DNA of 64,000 bases, from contig JAAFIS010000002.1 of the NCBI GenBank assembly GCA_013298695.1, positions 1 to 64,000 of the forward strand. Reading direction: 5' to 3'. The translations under genes were made by a program, and so were the position numbers. The stretch comes from Betaproteobacteria bacterium. GTDB taxonomy: Bacteria; Pseudomonadota; Gammaproteobacteria; Burkholderiales; Casimicrobiaceae. Each line of letters starts with the position of its first letter. Position 1 is the first letter of the stretch. A model generated the notes under the pieces. That model saw only the letters and a program-made list of their open reading frames with translations. It was not told where the DNA came from and did not search any database. Positions 1 to 9,305 of the stretch are shown here, piece after piece.

Positions 1-2391
1 GTCGGTCACCGTCGAGGCCGCCGTCGTCGCCGCATTGCCCGTGTTCGTCAGCGTCAACGTGTAGCTCGCCGCTACCCCCACCGTAAACGCCGCAGGCGTC
101 GAAGTCTTGGCCAAACTCAGCGCCGGTTCCAGCGCAGCGACAAGAATGTTTTCGCCAGTGTTTCCGGCGAGGTTTCCGTCATAGTTCGCGCCCAGCACGT
201 TCGGAGTAGAACCAGTCTGATAGGTCGTTTGCGTACCTGCCGGGTTCGCCACGCCAGCCGTTGCGTTACTTACGACGCGCCCCGCGGTCGAACGTGTTGG
301 GTCAAGATACTGGACTCCAGCGTCGTTCTGATAAGTGCCAGACGGCGTTGTAGAACCAATGACGATGGGAAAGGTGTAGTTCAAAGTACAGCCGGGTAGT
401 ACCTGCCAGTCACCCGCGAGGACATTTGCATTTGCCCCAGCTGCTGGGTTCGAAACTGCGCTTCGTGTCGCACATCCTGCAGGTACCGACGTAAAGCCTG
501 ATGCGGATGCTCCTACGGTGAAAGTCGACGTCAAGCCGAGCTGCGGATCAAACAATTGAACACCGCTGGCACCACCGCTGGTGCTTGGGAAATTGACGCT
601 AATCGTGTAGCTACTTGCGCTGCCCGCCAACACCGCGCCGGAAGAGGCAGGTGTGGACGTGGTCTTGGTAACCGTTGGCTGTGGCAAGCAAATTGCGCCA
701 CTGTCAACTCCAGGAACACTCGTGGAGTCGTAGGTCGAACTCGCGGTGCTGCCAACCGCTCCGCCGCTAGCGATATTGTTCAGGCCAAGGCTTGGCACCG
801 CATTATTAGCGGACTGCGACGTGCCCGAAGCGCCGGCCGTCGTCGAAGATGCGGGCGTGCCTGCTCCGGCCGCAGAATTGAACAAAACCACGCCACCGCC
901 ACCGCCACCGCCCGGCCCTTCGCTTTCGCCAGTGGTTCGCGCGACGCCAGCGGTATCAATATTTGCGTTGCCGCCAGTACCACCCTGCACGCTTGCGGAT
1001 ACGTTGCCTTGACCGCTATTCGCGTACACAACAACCGATCCGCCTGCGCCACCGCCGCCTCCGGGATCGCGTCCAGTGTCGGAATTATCGTCAACACCGC
1101 GTTGTCCATCTGCGGCCAAGACGCCCGCGCCAGTGATCGCACCAGCACGAACAAAAATAATGCCGCCGCCTCGACCGCCGGAGGAGCCAGGTGAAGTCGC
1201 ATTGTTAATGTCGCCTGCGCCACCGCCACCGCCCATCACGACACGACTTACGGACGCTGCAAGCGACCCACCGCCAAATCCGCCGACGTCGCGTGAGCCA
1301 TCGCCACTGAACGTACGTCCGCCGTTGCCGCCGATTCCGCCGTTGGCACCACCGCCGCCGCCTGCGTTATGCCCCGTTCCACCGCCGCCGGCATTGCCCG
1401 GTGCGCCACGCGCGTTGTCGCCGCCAACGTAGGCAGCGCCGCTGGTCCCGACTGCCGCGTTAGCAACCGCGAGGGCCGTAGCCGACCCGAGAATGGATGT
1501 TTGAACGTTCGCAGGCGTGCCCGAAATACCTTCGCCCTTGCTGCCGGATTGCGTGGAGCTCGAAACGTATTCGGACGACCCAGTTGTCGCTGCATCATTT
1601 GAGCTTCCGCCGCCACGGAAGCCGCGACGTGCAACGTTAATGTGGGACGTCACACCGCCGGGCAACGTACCGAAATTGAGAGTACCTGCGACGTCGATTG
1701 CGACTACGCCGCCAGTAGTGCCGTCCCATTCTGGCGCCACGATTTGCTGGGTAAGCGTGAGAGAAGAATACTGAGGAACGCGTACGATTTGATAGGTCTG
1801 ACGAAAGCTTCCCGCCGCGGTCACCTGCCGATACTCGTTCAGCAATCCATTCGTCGCACCCGTCCCGCGAATCGTAACCGCGGTTCCTGCGACAGCCTCT
1901 ACTCGTACGTACTCGTGTAAACCGGCGCGGAAGTTTGCGTTGCTGAGAAAGCCTCGGGCAGGATCCGAGGTTGTGGTGTCGCCAATCGTGCCTGCAGTGC
2001 CAACTCCGTCGCCGTAGCGATTGTCGTTATTCGTATCGTATTCCGCACCCTGCATCTGGATAATGAGCAACAAATCGCCCGGCGCAGGTGGCGTGACGGC
2101 AACCGCGACGCCGTTTCCATCGTTGCCGGTACGCTGAGTTCCGAGGGTGAGTGAGGTTGAACCCGCATTAAGCGTTGCGGCTCCACCGGTGTAGTAGGTG
2201 TTAACGATCGTCGCGGCTGACAACGTTGCCGGTCCGTCACGTCCCGGGACTGCACACACTTGTGCGTCGGCTAAGCTCGGCAACAACAAGTTTGCTAGTG
2301 CTAGTCCGACGGACACAGCTGTACACGCCACACGTTTACCGTGAACAAGATTAACGGCGCGCCCAAGCGCCGTTTCGATCAAATTTTTCAC
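1..2391 (-). CDS. Large exported Gly-rich protein with DUF11-like repeats (C-terminus beyond window)
   Basis: The reverse strand is open for 797 codons from a GTG at 2391 to the window edge, so the gene is partial. A GGGGTGG stretch just upstream of the GTG can serve as ribosome binding site; GTG codons at 2397 and 2400 are alternatives. Residues 1-43 form a signal peptide (hydrophobic segment, ADA then QVCAV). A Gly-rich block at about residues 330-500 has GGGGG runs and Asn/Thr spacers. Two later segments (about 565-600 and 758-797) begin with KT-S-TPA and continue AxYTLTLTNTG, the pattern of DUF11/TIGR01451 conserved-repeat domains of surface proteins. It is probably a secreted or cell-surface structural protein; no enzyme motif is visible. 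All plus-strand open frames here are shadows of its codon bias. Confidence 0.8.
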   Translation of the reverse strand, partial: MKNLIETALGRAVNLVHGKRVACTAVSVGLALANLLLPSLADAQVCAVPGRDGPATLSAATIVNTYYTGGAATLNAGSTSLTLGTQRTGNDGNGVAVAVTPPAPGDLLLIIQMQGAEYDTNNDNRYGDGVGTAGTIGDTTTSDPARGFLSNANFRAGLHEYVRVEAVAGTAVTIRGTGATNGLLNEYRQVTAAGSFRQTYQIVRVPQYSSLTLTQQIVAPEWDGTTGGVVAIDVAGTLNFGTLPGGVTSHINVARRGFRGGGSSNDAATTGSSEYVSSSTQSGSKGEGISGTPANVQTSILGSATALAVANAAVGTSGAAYVGGDNARGAPGNAGGGGTGHNAGGGGGANGGIGGNGGRTFSGDGSRDVGGFGGGSLAASVSRVVMGGGGGAGDINNATSPGSSGGRGGGIIFVRAGAITGAGVLAADGQRGVDDNSDTGRDPGGGGGAGGSVVVYANSGQGNVSASVQGGTGGNANIDTAGVARTTGESEGPGGGGGGGVVLFNSAAGAGTPASSTTAGASGTSQSANNAVPSLGLNNIASGGAVGSTASSTYDSTSVPGVDSGAICLPQPTVTKTTSTPASSGAVLAGSASSYTISVNFPSTSGGASGVQLFDPQLGLTSTFTVGASASGFTSVPAGCATRSAVSNPAAGANANVLAGDWQVLPGCTLNYTFPIVIGSTTPSGTYQNDAGVQYLDPTRSTAGRVVSNATAGVANPAGTQTTYQTGSTPNVLGANYDGNLAGNTGENILVAALEPALSLAKTSTPAAFTVGVAASYTLTLTNTGNAATTAASTVTD

Positions 2392-2850
2392 TATCACCAC
2401 CCCAAATGTTTGCTTGTTGCAAATCCCGACTTATGTGCAGCCACGCGTGCGATGCGCGCTACAGTAGCGGAATGTATCCGGTTTGTACCGACAGCGTCAA
2501 ACACTTGTTGAAGCGAAAAGGTTTGAAAAATCAAAGGTTTATGACACAGTCATGCGATGCAGGATAAGCTTCCAGACAATTCTGGTCAGTCTTCAAGCAC
2601 GCGACTTCGCGACAACGCACTCCTGTCTTTGAAGCTCAGCACGCCTTAAGCATTGATTCTTAAGACGTAGGTACCGCTAACCATTACTCGAAGCGAAATC
2701 CGCGGGACGAAACCAGCGTAAATCGTCGCCGTAAACCGACGAATTTCGGCACAGCGCTTTCCCCGACTTCGCGTCGCCACGGCGCAAACTCGCCCGACGA
2801 GCGGTATCTAGAATCCGAAATGGAAGTCGACTTTGTGTAAAGTACGTCGC
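2392..2850. other. Gene-free region between the exported protein and nudC
   Basis: This 459-bp stretch separates two divergent genes and must hold both promoters. I see only a short CCAGA-caat-TCTGG hairpin near 2572-2585 and no convincing open frame. The reverse-strand frame over 2677-2967 runs into nudC and is not credible. Confidence 0.4.
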
Positions 2851-3675
2851 ATGCTGAAAACACCTGGTGACTTTGACGGCGCGTTCAACGATTTTGATGC
2901 GGCGTCGCCTGAAAACGCGATCAACATTATCGTTAGAAAGTCCGAGATATTGGTCGATGATCGCCAATCTGATTTGTTCTCGAAAACTGACTTACTGAGT
3001 CCCTTACCCCAATATATTGGACGCTATAAGAGATTATCTGTGTACGCACACTCGGTTCACGGAGCTGCGGAGGCGCCAGAAGGTGCGAGCTGGGTCGGCT
3101 TGCGCGCCCTGTTCGGTCGCTTACCCGATGACCTAGCGGCCATTGCGGGTCGCGCGATACAGCTCAGCGAATGGGACCGCAGCCACCGCTTCTGCGGCGC
3201 GTGCGGTACACCGACCGAACGAGCCGAGAAGGAGCGCGCGCGGCGCTGCGGCGCTTGCGGTCTGACCGCGTACCCCCGCATTTCGCCCGCGATGATGTGC
3301 CTGGTAACGCGCGGCAACGAGATTCTTCTAGCTAGAAACGTGAATTTTCCACCCGGACGCTACAGCGCACTTGCCGGCTTTTTGGAGGCGGGAGAGTCTG
3401 CGGAAGACGCAGTTCATCGTGAGGTTCGCGAGGAAGTTGGCATCGAAGTGAAAGATCTTCGCTATTTCGCGTCGCAATCGTGGCCTTTTCCTCACAGTCT
3501 AATGATTGCGTTCAGCGCAGAATACGCCAGCGGCGAGCTGCGACCGGACACTTCAGAAATTGCTGACGCACAATGGTTTACGCAATCGTCGTTGCCACAA
3601 TTGCCTCCGCAGGTCTCGATTGCGCGCGCACTAATCGACAACACCTTAGCGCGACTTGAAAACACACACGGCTAG
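2851..3675 (+). CDS. nudC: NAD(H) pyrophosphatase / RNA NAD-decapping Nudix hydrolase NudC
   Basis: NudC-family enzymes cleave NAD(H) to NMN(H) and AMP and remove NAD caps from RNA. In this 274-residue protein a four-cysteine zinc ribbon (C115, C118, C133, C136) precedes the Nudix domain. The Nudix box fits Gx5Ex7REVxEExGI at residues 176-198. It is followed by SQSWPFPHS at 208-216, the SQPWPFPxS motif that separates NudC from other Nudix proteins. I start at ATG 2851; an in-frame TTG at 2833 would add six residues but has no better SD. Length fits the family (E. coli about 257). The gene stands alone, 87 bp before the next gene. Confidence 0.93.
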   Translation: MLKTPGDFDGAFNDFDAASPENAINIIVRKSEILVDDRQSDLFSKTDLLSPLPQYIGRYKRLSVYAHSVHGAAEAPEGASWVGLRALFGRLPDDLAAIAGRAIQLSEWDRSHRFCGACGTPTERAEKERARRCGACGLTAYPRISPAMMCLVTRGNEILLARNVNFPPGRYSALAGFLEAGESAEDAVHREVREEVGIEVKDLRYFASQSWPFPHSLMIAFSAEYASGELRPDTSEIADAQWFTQSSLPQLPPQVSIARALIDNTLARLENTHG

Positions 3676-3762
3676 CGTGGTGAGATTAGATTGCGCCCGC
3701 ACTTCGCAGCCCGCTATCAGGCACCATACTAAAATCGAGGGCTAATCTACGAGGAGTGTCGG

Positions 3763-4872
3763 ATGTTGTCGCGATCTGCGGGTTGTTTGAATGCTATGAG
3801 TCGCATTCGCAAAAACTTGTTTCAACTCACTGCAATTGCAGTCGCGCTGCAACTTGGCGTCGCGTCTGCGCAACCTGCCGAGCTCCAAGAGGCGAATCGG
3901 CTGCTAAAAGCCGGGCAAGCTCAACAAGCGCTTGACCGCGCAAACGCTTTTCTAAATACGAAACCGAAAGACGCGGTTGCGCGCTTCATTCGCGGCCTCG
4001 CGCAATCTGAACTCGGCAAAACGAATGATGCGATCACAACGTTTCAAGCGCTGACCGAGGACTATCCAGAACTGCCTGAGCCATACAACAATTTGGCGGT
4101 GCTCTACAGCTCAAAAGGACAGTTCGAAAAAGCACGCGTTGCGCTTGAGCTGGCGATACAAACGCATCCTAGCTATGCGACAGCTCATGAAAACCTAGGC
4201 GACATTTACGCCAAGCTCGCAAGCCAAGCCTATGACAAAGCGCTGCAACTGGATCGCGGCAACAATGCTGCCGCGACGAAGTTGAATCTAGTGCGCGATC
4301 TGTTCTCGACATCACCAAAGGCTAACGTTGCTCCAAAGAGTGTTGCGACTGCAGCGGTTGCGGCTGCTGCAGTAGCGAGCGCGGTTCCCACAAAGAGCGC
4401 GACGCCCGCGCCAGCTGGCGCGGCGGCTGCGCCCACACCGGCAGCGCCTTCTGTCGCAACAAAAGCGTCGCCTCCGGCACCGCCTGCAGCGGCAACACCA
4501 ACTGCCGCGCCCCCCGCACCAGCCGCTTCCGATCCGAAACCGGAAATTCTTGCCGCCGTGTCTCGTTGGTCTAAAGCTTGGTCAGCGCGCAACGCGGACG
4601 CCTACTTGGCCTCATACGCCAAATCATTCGACCCCGAAGGCAAACAGTCGCGTAGCGCCTGGGCCGAGGCGCGCAAAGAACGCGTCACAACGCCAAAGCG
4701 GATCAACGTCGATGTCGTTGATCCGACGATTCAAATGGTTTCAGCCACCGAAGCGCGCGTGACCTTCCGCCAAAACTATAGTTCGGACACACTCAACACG
4801 CGCTCGCGCAAAACACTAGTGCTCATCAAAGAAAACGGAGATTGGAAAATCTCGCGTGAGCGTTCGGGCTAA
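3763..4872 (+). CDS. Exported TPR protein with Cds6-like C-terminal domain
   Basis: The 369-residue protein starts at ATG 3763, preceded by GAGGAG at a good distance. A signal peptide covers about residues 1-37 (cut after VASA). Three to four tetratricopeptide repeats follow to about residue 170 (for example PEPYNNLAVLYSSKGQFEKA). Then comes an Ala/Pro-rich linker to about 260 and an NTF2/SnoaL-like tail (WSKAWSARNADAYLASYA...DWKISRE). The same type of tail ends the next gene, an L,D-transpeptidase, 33 bp downstream. The protein is likely a periplasmic partner or regulator of that cell-wall enzyme; this role is inferred from adjacency and the shared domain. No enzymatic residues are visible. 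Confidence 0.8.
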   Translation: MLSRSAGCLNAMSRIRKNLFQLTAIAVALQLGVASAQPAELQEANRLLKAGQAQQALDRANAFLNTKPKDAVARFIRGLAQSELGKTNDAITTFQALTEDYPELPEPYNNLAVLYSSKGQFEKARVALELAIQTHPSYATAHENLGDIYAKLASQAYDKALQLDRGNNAAATKLNLVRDLFSTSPKANVAPKSVATAAVAAAAVASAVPTKSATPAPAGAAAAPTPAAPSVATKASPPAPPAAATPTAAPPAPAASDPKPEILAAVSRWSKAWSARNADAYLASYAKSFDPEGKQSRSAWAEARKERVTTPKRINVDVVDPTIQMVSATEARVTFRQNYSSDTLNTRSRKTLVLIKENGDWKISRERSG

Positions 4873-4905
4873 CGCTCAGATCGCGGCGCGCTAGATTCGC
4901 AGTTC

Positions 4906-6147
4906 ATGTTGTGTCTCACCACCCTCCACCGTCGAAGTGCGCGTCTAGTCTCGCGAGCTTCGCTTGCGTCTGCACGCTTCGCGGCGCTCGGCGTTCTTGT
5001 GGGCGCGCAATGCTTCGGCGCAACCGGCATCGCGCTCACCGGGCGCATCGACCCTGAAGCACTCGTGATTAAAGCGTTGCGTGAAATCCGTTCCGCGCAG
5101 TTAGACGCGGCCGCGAAAACCGTGGCGCAGCTTATTGATCAGCATCCAAACTACCGCCTCGCGCATCTAATTCAAGGCGATCTCTGGACCGCCAAAGCGC
5201 GCCCCTTACAGTCATTCGGCAACGTCGTTGCCGAGCCAAGCGAGGCGCTGCTCGGTCTGCGCGCTGAAGCGCAAGCTCGATTGCAGCGAGCGCAAGAATC
5301 AATCGCGGCTGATCGCATTCCAGCTAATTTTTGGCGACTATCGAGCGAATCCGCGTACGCGATGGCGCTCGACATCGACCGCTCCCGCCTCTACATATTT
5401 GAAAACCGCGCGGGCCAGCTGGTTCGCATTGCAGACTTTTATGCAACGGTTGGCAAAGAAGGTAGCGGCAAATCAAAAGAGGGCGATCAACGCACACCGA
5501 TCGGCGCGTATTTTCTGCAACCGGCGATTCCCAAACAAAAGCTGAGCGACTTTTACGGCGCTGGCGCCTACCCGCTCGATTACCCAAATGATTTTGATCG
5601 CCGGCTGAATCGAAGCGGTTATGGCATTTGGCTTCACGGTGTTGGCAGCGATACCTTCGCACGCGCTCCACGAGCAAGCGACGGCTGCATCGTTGTATCG
5701 AATCCAGATCTTCGGGCAATCGAGCGCTACATCGTCCCGGGTCGCACCCCGATCGTGGTCGCGCAGTCCATCGATTGGGTAGATCGAATTCAGGGTCAAC
5801 GGCAATCACAAACCGTGCTGGCCTCGTTCGAGCGTTGGCGTGCTGACATGCAATCGCTCGAACTCAATCGCTACTTTGATCACTACGGCACCACGTTTAG
5901 CGCAGAAGGTCTTGATCTCAAGGGATGGGAAGCGCAGCGACGACAGCTTTTCGCACGCACCGATTGGGCGAAAGTGGAAGTAAGTAATTTGTCCGCGCTT
6001 CAGTATCCCGGAACACGCGACGTAGCGTTAATCACATTCGATCAACACTACAAATCCAGCAAGTTCAATTCGCAACTAAAGAAGCGACAACTCTGGCAAC
6101 TCGCAGCAGACGGTCGCTGGAAAATAATCTTTGAAGGAAATAGTTAG
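4906..6147 (+). CDS. L,D-transpeptidase (YkuD fold) with Cds6-like tail
   Basis: YkuD-type L,D-transpeptidases use a cysteine to make 3-3 peptidoglycan cross-links or to attach proteins to the cell wall. This 413-residue protein has an N-terminal export segment (about residues 20-40), a helical TPR-like part, then the catalytic domain with H244 in IWLHGVGS and the SDGC motif ending in C261. After about residue 300 there is an SnoaL/Cds6-like domain like that of the preceding gene. The layout resembles the YafK/ErfK subgroup. The start has no strong SD. It lies only 4 bp before ppiA, so the TPR gene, this gene and ppiA probably share a transcript. Confidence 0.88.
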   Translation: MLCLTTLHRRSARLVSRASLASARFAALGVLVGAQCFGATGIALTGRIDPEALVIKALREIRSAQLDAAAKTVAQLIDQHPNYRLAHLIQGDLWTAKARPLQSFGNVVAEPSEALLGLRAEAQARLQRAQESIAADRIPANFWRLSSESAYAMALDIDRSRLYIFENRAGQLVRIADFYATVGKEGSGKSKEGDQRTPIGAYFLQPAIPKQKLSDFYGAGAYPLDYPNDFDRRLNRSGYGIWLHGVGSDTFARAPRASDGCIVVSNPDLRAIERYIVPGRTPIVVAQSIDWVDRIQGQRQSQTVLASFERWRADMQSLELNRYFDHYGTTFSAEGLDLKGWEAQRRQLFARTDWAKVEVSNLSALQYPGTRDVALITFDQHYKSSKFNSQLKKRQLWQLAADGRWKIIFEGNS

Positions 6148-6151
6148 CCCT

Positions 6152-6808
6152 ATGAAACTCTCACGTTTAATGTTTACCTCACTGGCGGCCACTGCCGCAG
6201 CGTTCTCGCTAGGATTGGTGTCTGCCCAAGACAAGGCAGCAGCAAAGCCAGCAGAAAAAGCCTCCGATAAAGCTGCGGTGTCGATGTCCACTTCAAGCAA
6301 ACCGCAAGTTGAAGTCAAAACAAGCGTCGGTACGATGGTCATCGAACTTGACCCAAGCGCCGCACCCAAAAGTGTCGAGAACTTTCTCGAGTACACCAAA
6401 GCGGGTTTCTATGAAGGCACAATCTTTCATCGTGTGATCAAAGGTTTCATGATTCAAGGCGGCGGCTTCGACAAATCACTCGCGCAAAAGCCGACGCGCG
6501 CGCCAATTCAAAATGAGGCGGAGGCGGCGATCAAAGCCGGAATGAAAAATGACCGCGGCACGATTGCGATGGCTCGCACCGGCGCGCCACACTCCGCAAC
6601 CGCGCAGTTTTTCATCAACCACATCAACAACGAGCGCCTGAACTTTCCGTCGTTCGACGGCTGGGGCTATGTCGCATTTGGCAAAGTTGTGAGCGGTATG
6701 GATGTTGTCGATAAGATCGCGGAGGCCGAAGTGGGCAACCAGGGTGCGCTTCAAAATGTTCCTAAGACACCGATTACCATTGAGAAAGTGACGCTGCTTA
6801 AAAAATAA
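6152..6808 (+). CDS. ppiA: Periplasmic peptidyl-prolyl cis-trans isomerase (cyclophilin)
   Basis: Cyclophilins speed proline isomerisation during protein folding. The 218-residue product has a signal peptide (MKLSRLMFTSLAATAAAFS, cut after LVSA) and an Ala/Lys-rich linker. The cyclophilin domain shows the conserved FHRVIKGFMIQGG and TAQFFIN segments. ATG 6152 is chosen because it begins the signal peptide and follows AAGGA; the in-frame TTG at 6131 would overlap the previous gene. A second cyclophilin without signal peptide lies 75 bp downstream, giving a periplasmic/cytoplasmic pair as in many betaproteobacteria. Confidence 0.93.
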   Translation: MKLSRLMFTSLAATAAAFSLGLVSAQDKAAAKPAEKASDKAAVSMSTSSKPQVEVKTSVGTMVIELDPSAAPKSVENFLEYTKAGFYEGTIFHRVIKGFMIQGGGFDKSLAQKPTRAPIQNEAEAAIKAGMKNDRGTIAMARTGAPHSATAQFFINHINNERLNFPSFDGWGYVAFGKVVSGMDVVDKIAEAEVGNQGALQNVPKTPITIEKVTLLKK

Positions 6809-6883
6809 GCACGCAGCCTCGACTTACTCGTCTTCACCTGGCGCGATGCAATCGCGCCTTTTCTATTCTCAGCAGGAATTTTT

Positions 6884-7393
6884 ATGGCCACAGTCATCCT
6901 CAACACCAACCACGGCGCAATCACACTCGACATTGATGAAGTAGGCGCACCAAAAACCGCCGCAAACTTCCTGCAGTATGTGCGCGAAGGCCATTACGAC
7001 GGCACCATTTTCCACCGAGTCATCAAAGACTTCATGATTCAAGGCGGTGGTTTCGAACCGGGCATGAAGCAAAAAGCTGTGCGCGCGGCAATTGAACACG
7101 AAGGTCAGGTCACCAGTGCTTCCGGGCTCAAAAACACGCGCGGCACCCTCGCAATGGCGCGCACCAACGACCCGCACTCAGCAACCGCGCAGTTCTTCAT
7201 CAACACGGTCGACAACGGCTTTCTAGACTTCAAAGCGCCGAGCGGACAAAACTGGGGTTACGCAGTGTTCGGCAAAGTCAGCGGTGGTCTAGACGTGGTG
7301 GAAGCCATTCGCGGCGTTACTACCGGGCAGTCAGGCTTCCACGGTGATGTACCGAAACAAGACGTGATCATCAATAGCGCAACGATTGCTTAA
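6884..7393 (+). CDS. ppiB: Cytoplasmic peptidyl-prolyl cis-trans isomerase (cyclophilin)
   Basis: This 169-residue cyclophilin has no signal peptide. It carries TIFHRVIKDFMIQGGGF, RGTLAMARTNDPHSATAQFFIN and WGYAVFGKV, the usual core. AGCAGGAATTTTT precedes the ATG and provides the SD. It is very similar in sequence to the exported copy just upstream and probably arose from the same ancestor by tandem duplication. The order ppiA-ppiB-lpxH supports the assignment. Confidence 0.95.
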   Translation: MATVILNTNHGAITLDIDEVGAPKTAANFLQYVREGHYDGTIFHRVIKDFMIQGGGFEPGMKQKAVRAAIEHEGQVTSASGLKNTRGTLAMARTNDPHSATAQFFINTVDNGFLDFKAPSGQNWGYAVFGKVSGGLDVVEAIRGVTTGQSGFHGDVPKQDVIINSATIA

Positions 7394-7505
7394 AGATCCT
7401 CATTGCAACGGATTAGGCGTGATGAATCAGGTGTTTCGTCGCTTGTCCGCCGAGCCAGCCTCGGGCGGAAGAGCGCGCCTTCGTTGCGCGCATTAGGCGA
7501 GAGGC

Positions 7506-8234
7506 ATGCGGATCCTTTTCATCTCTGATCTTCATCTAAAAGAAAGCGATCCGGTCACCACGGATCGCTTTTTTACTTTTATGGATCACGTTGCGCCCGG
7601 CGCGGACGCGCTCTATGTGATGGGTGATTTGTTTCACGTTTGGCTCGGTGATGCACTCATTCCAGACGACGTCTTTGCGCAATCAGTTATCGCCCGCTTC
7701 ACCCAATTAAGTAGGGCCAAAACGAAACTTTCATTTATTGTCGGTAATCGTGATTTTATGCTCGGTCGCCCATTTGCATCGGCGTGTGGTGGCCAACTTT
7801 TGCCTCAACAATTTATTATTGAGCTAGGCGCAGAACGCGCGCTCTTGCTACATGGCGACGAGCTGTGCACTGACGACGTTCGCTATCAACGCGCTCGAAA
7901 AATTCTGCGCTCGTCGCTGTTTAAATTCGTCGGAGATCGGCTGCCGTATTGGATTCGACGACAAATCGGAATTCGCCTTCGCAACGCAAGCAAAGTTCAC
8001 AAAGCGAATGCGTCGATGCAAATCCTTGACGCTAATCGCGATGCCATCAACGAGACCTTTGCGAAGCACCATGTGAATCTGATGATCCACGGTCATACCC
8101 ATCGTCCGATTGATGAAATCATCGACGGCAAGCGAAGAATCGTGCTCTCCGATTGGCAACAAGACTACGGCTACCTTGAATGGATTGACGGCGAATTCTG
8201 TGTACGGCCGTGGCCCGACAAAACAAAACTCTAG
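7506..8234 (+). CDS. lpxH: UDP-2,3-diacylglucosamine diphosphatase LpxH
   Basis: LpxH hydrolyses UDP-2,3-diacylglucosamine to lipid X and UMP in lipid A synthesis, at the inner face of the inner membrane. All metallophosphoesterase ligands are visible: D8 and H10 (SDLHL), D41 (GDLFHVWLGD), N81 (GNRDF), H116 (LLHGDE), H195 and H197 (HGHTHRP). The 242 residues match the usual size of about 240. GCGAGAGGC lies before the ATG. Two imperfect GC-rich hairpins occupy the 112-bp gap after ppiB, so it may be transcribed separately. Confidence 0.95.
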   Translation: MRILFISDLHLKESDPVTTDRFFTFMDHVAPGADALYVMGDLFHVWLGDALIPDDVFAQSVIARFTQLSRAKTKLSFIVGNRDFMLGRPFASACGGQLLPQQFIIELGAERALLLHGDELCTDDVRYQRARKILRSSLFKFVGDRLPYWIRRQIGIRLRNASKVHKANASMQILDANRDAINETFAKHHVNLMIHGHTHRPIDEIIDGKRRIVLSDWQQDYGYLEWIDGEFCVRPWPDKTKL

Positions 8235-8261
8235 CGCAGCTTTTTGCTTGAAATTCACTCA

Positions 8262-9167
8262 ATGAATACCGACACGCGTCGGCTAGACGATTCGCTCGAC
8301 ACGACAGTCGCGTACGCTGTTAAACCCGCCGAACACGGAGTTCGGGGCGAACCTGTCATGCTCCTGCACGGGCTCGCGAGCAATCGCACACGCTGGAATG
8401 AATTCATGCGTGAAACCTCACTTGTTGAGCACCGTGATTTGATTGCGGTTGATTTGCGTGGGCATGGAGAGTCGATGACACGGCGCGCTTACACGCTAGA
8501 AACGTGGAGCGCAGACCTTGCGGCGATTCTTGATCGTGAGAGCGCCTCTAGTCCCGTGCCACGCGCGGAATCTCCAAGAGCCCTCCTGATCGGTCACAGT
8601 TTAGGCGCGCAAGCGGCGCTGCATTTCTCGCTATTGCATCCCTCGCGCGTGACTGCAATCGTATTGATCGATCCAATTTTTCGAGAAGCAGTCGCGCCTT
8701 CTAAACGCAATTACGTTCGCTTTGGCCCGTTATTTCAGTTCGCGGCATCGGTGATTCGTGCGCTAAACGGACTAGGGCTGCATCGCGGGAAACTGCCGCC
8801 GCTCAATCTGGAGGCACTTGATCGAGAAGCGCGGATTGCTTTGCGAGATCCGGAAAAACTGGAAGCGTTTGTCGCGCAATACAGCTCGGCCCGCGCGGAT
8901 TTAAATCATATTCCACACGCAAACTATTTGCAGGACATGGTGGAAATGTTTCGTCCGCTACCGTCGTTTCGCAGCATCGCGTGTCCGGTGCTTGTGATGC
9001 GTTCGACGGTCGCAGGTTATCAAGATGAAGCACTCGTTGCTGCGCGGATCGCGCAATTTGCAAACGCAACGGTTGAGGAAATCGATTGTCACCACTGGCC
9101 ACTCACTGAGAAGCCGGTTGAAGTGCGTCAGGCCATCGAGCGCTGGATCAACCAAGTTCGCGGCTAG
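8262..9167 (+). CDS. Alpha/beta-fold hydrolase
   Basis: The 301-residue protein has the alpha/beta hydrolase pattern: oxyanion segment LLHGLAS at 35-40, DLRGHGES at 64-71, nucleophile elbow GHSLGAQ with S113, and a late histidine in CHHWPLTEKP. Its substrate cannot be read from sequence; relatives include esterases and cofactor-pathway hydrolases. ATG 8262 is used; a TTG at 8244 would add six residues. It follows lpxH by 27 bp and may be co-transcribed with it. A palindrome array follows its stop codon. Confidence 0.82.
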   Translation: MNTDTRRLDDSLDTTVAYAVKPAEHGVRGEPVMLLHGLASNRTRWNEFMRETSLVEHRDLIAVDLRGHGESMTRRAYTLETWSADLAAILDRESASSPVPRAESPRALLIGHSLGAQAALHFSLLHPSRVTAIVLIDPIFREAVAPSKRNYVRFGPLFQFAASVIRALNGLGLHRGKLPPLNLEALDREARIALRDPEKLEAFVAQYSSARADLNHIPHANYLQDMVEMFRPLPSFRSIACPVLVMRSTVAGYQDEALVAARIAQFANATVEEIDCHHWPLTEKPVEVRQAIERWINQVRG

Positions 9168-9225
9168 CAGTAGACGGCCTTGGTCAACCAGTGAGCGCAA
9201 CTTCTGTTGCTTAGTGAAGTCAGCT

Positions 9226-9305
9226 CTCGTTAACTAGCGAAGCAGTGTTCGCTAGTTAGCGAAGTAGTGTTCGCTAGTTAGCGAAGGTGTTCGCTAACTA
9301 GCGAA
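9226..9305. repeat. Array of four near-identical 16-bp palindromes
   Basis: Four copies occur at 9226-9241, 9248-9263, 9270-9285 and 9290-9305, spaced 20-22 bp start to start. Copies 2 and 3 read TTCGCTAGTTAGCGAA, copy 4 is its reverse complement TTCGCTAACTAGCGAA, and copy 1 is a slightly changed form (CTCGTTAACTAGCGAA). Each is a perfect or near-perfect palindrome with 7-bp arms. They fill the gap between two convergent genes, and copy 4 contains the stop codon of the reverse-strand lipoprotein gene. They could fold as stems in either transcript and end transcription both ways, or bind a protein. No T-tract follows. Confidence 0.75.

Noticed and set aside
556-1432. Plus-strand frames opposite the exported protein
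   Set aside because: They are Ala/Pro/Arg-rich shadows of the Gly-rich reverse-strand gene and have no family features.
9226-9305. CRISPR-like array
   Set aside because: Units are 16-bp palindromes with spacers of only 4-6 bp, alternate in orientation, and no cas genes are present.
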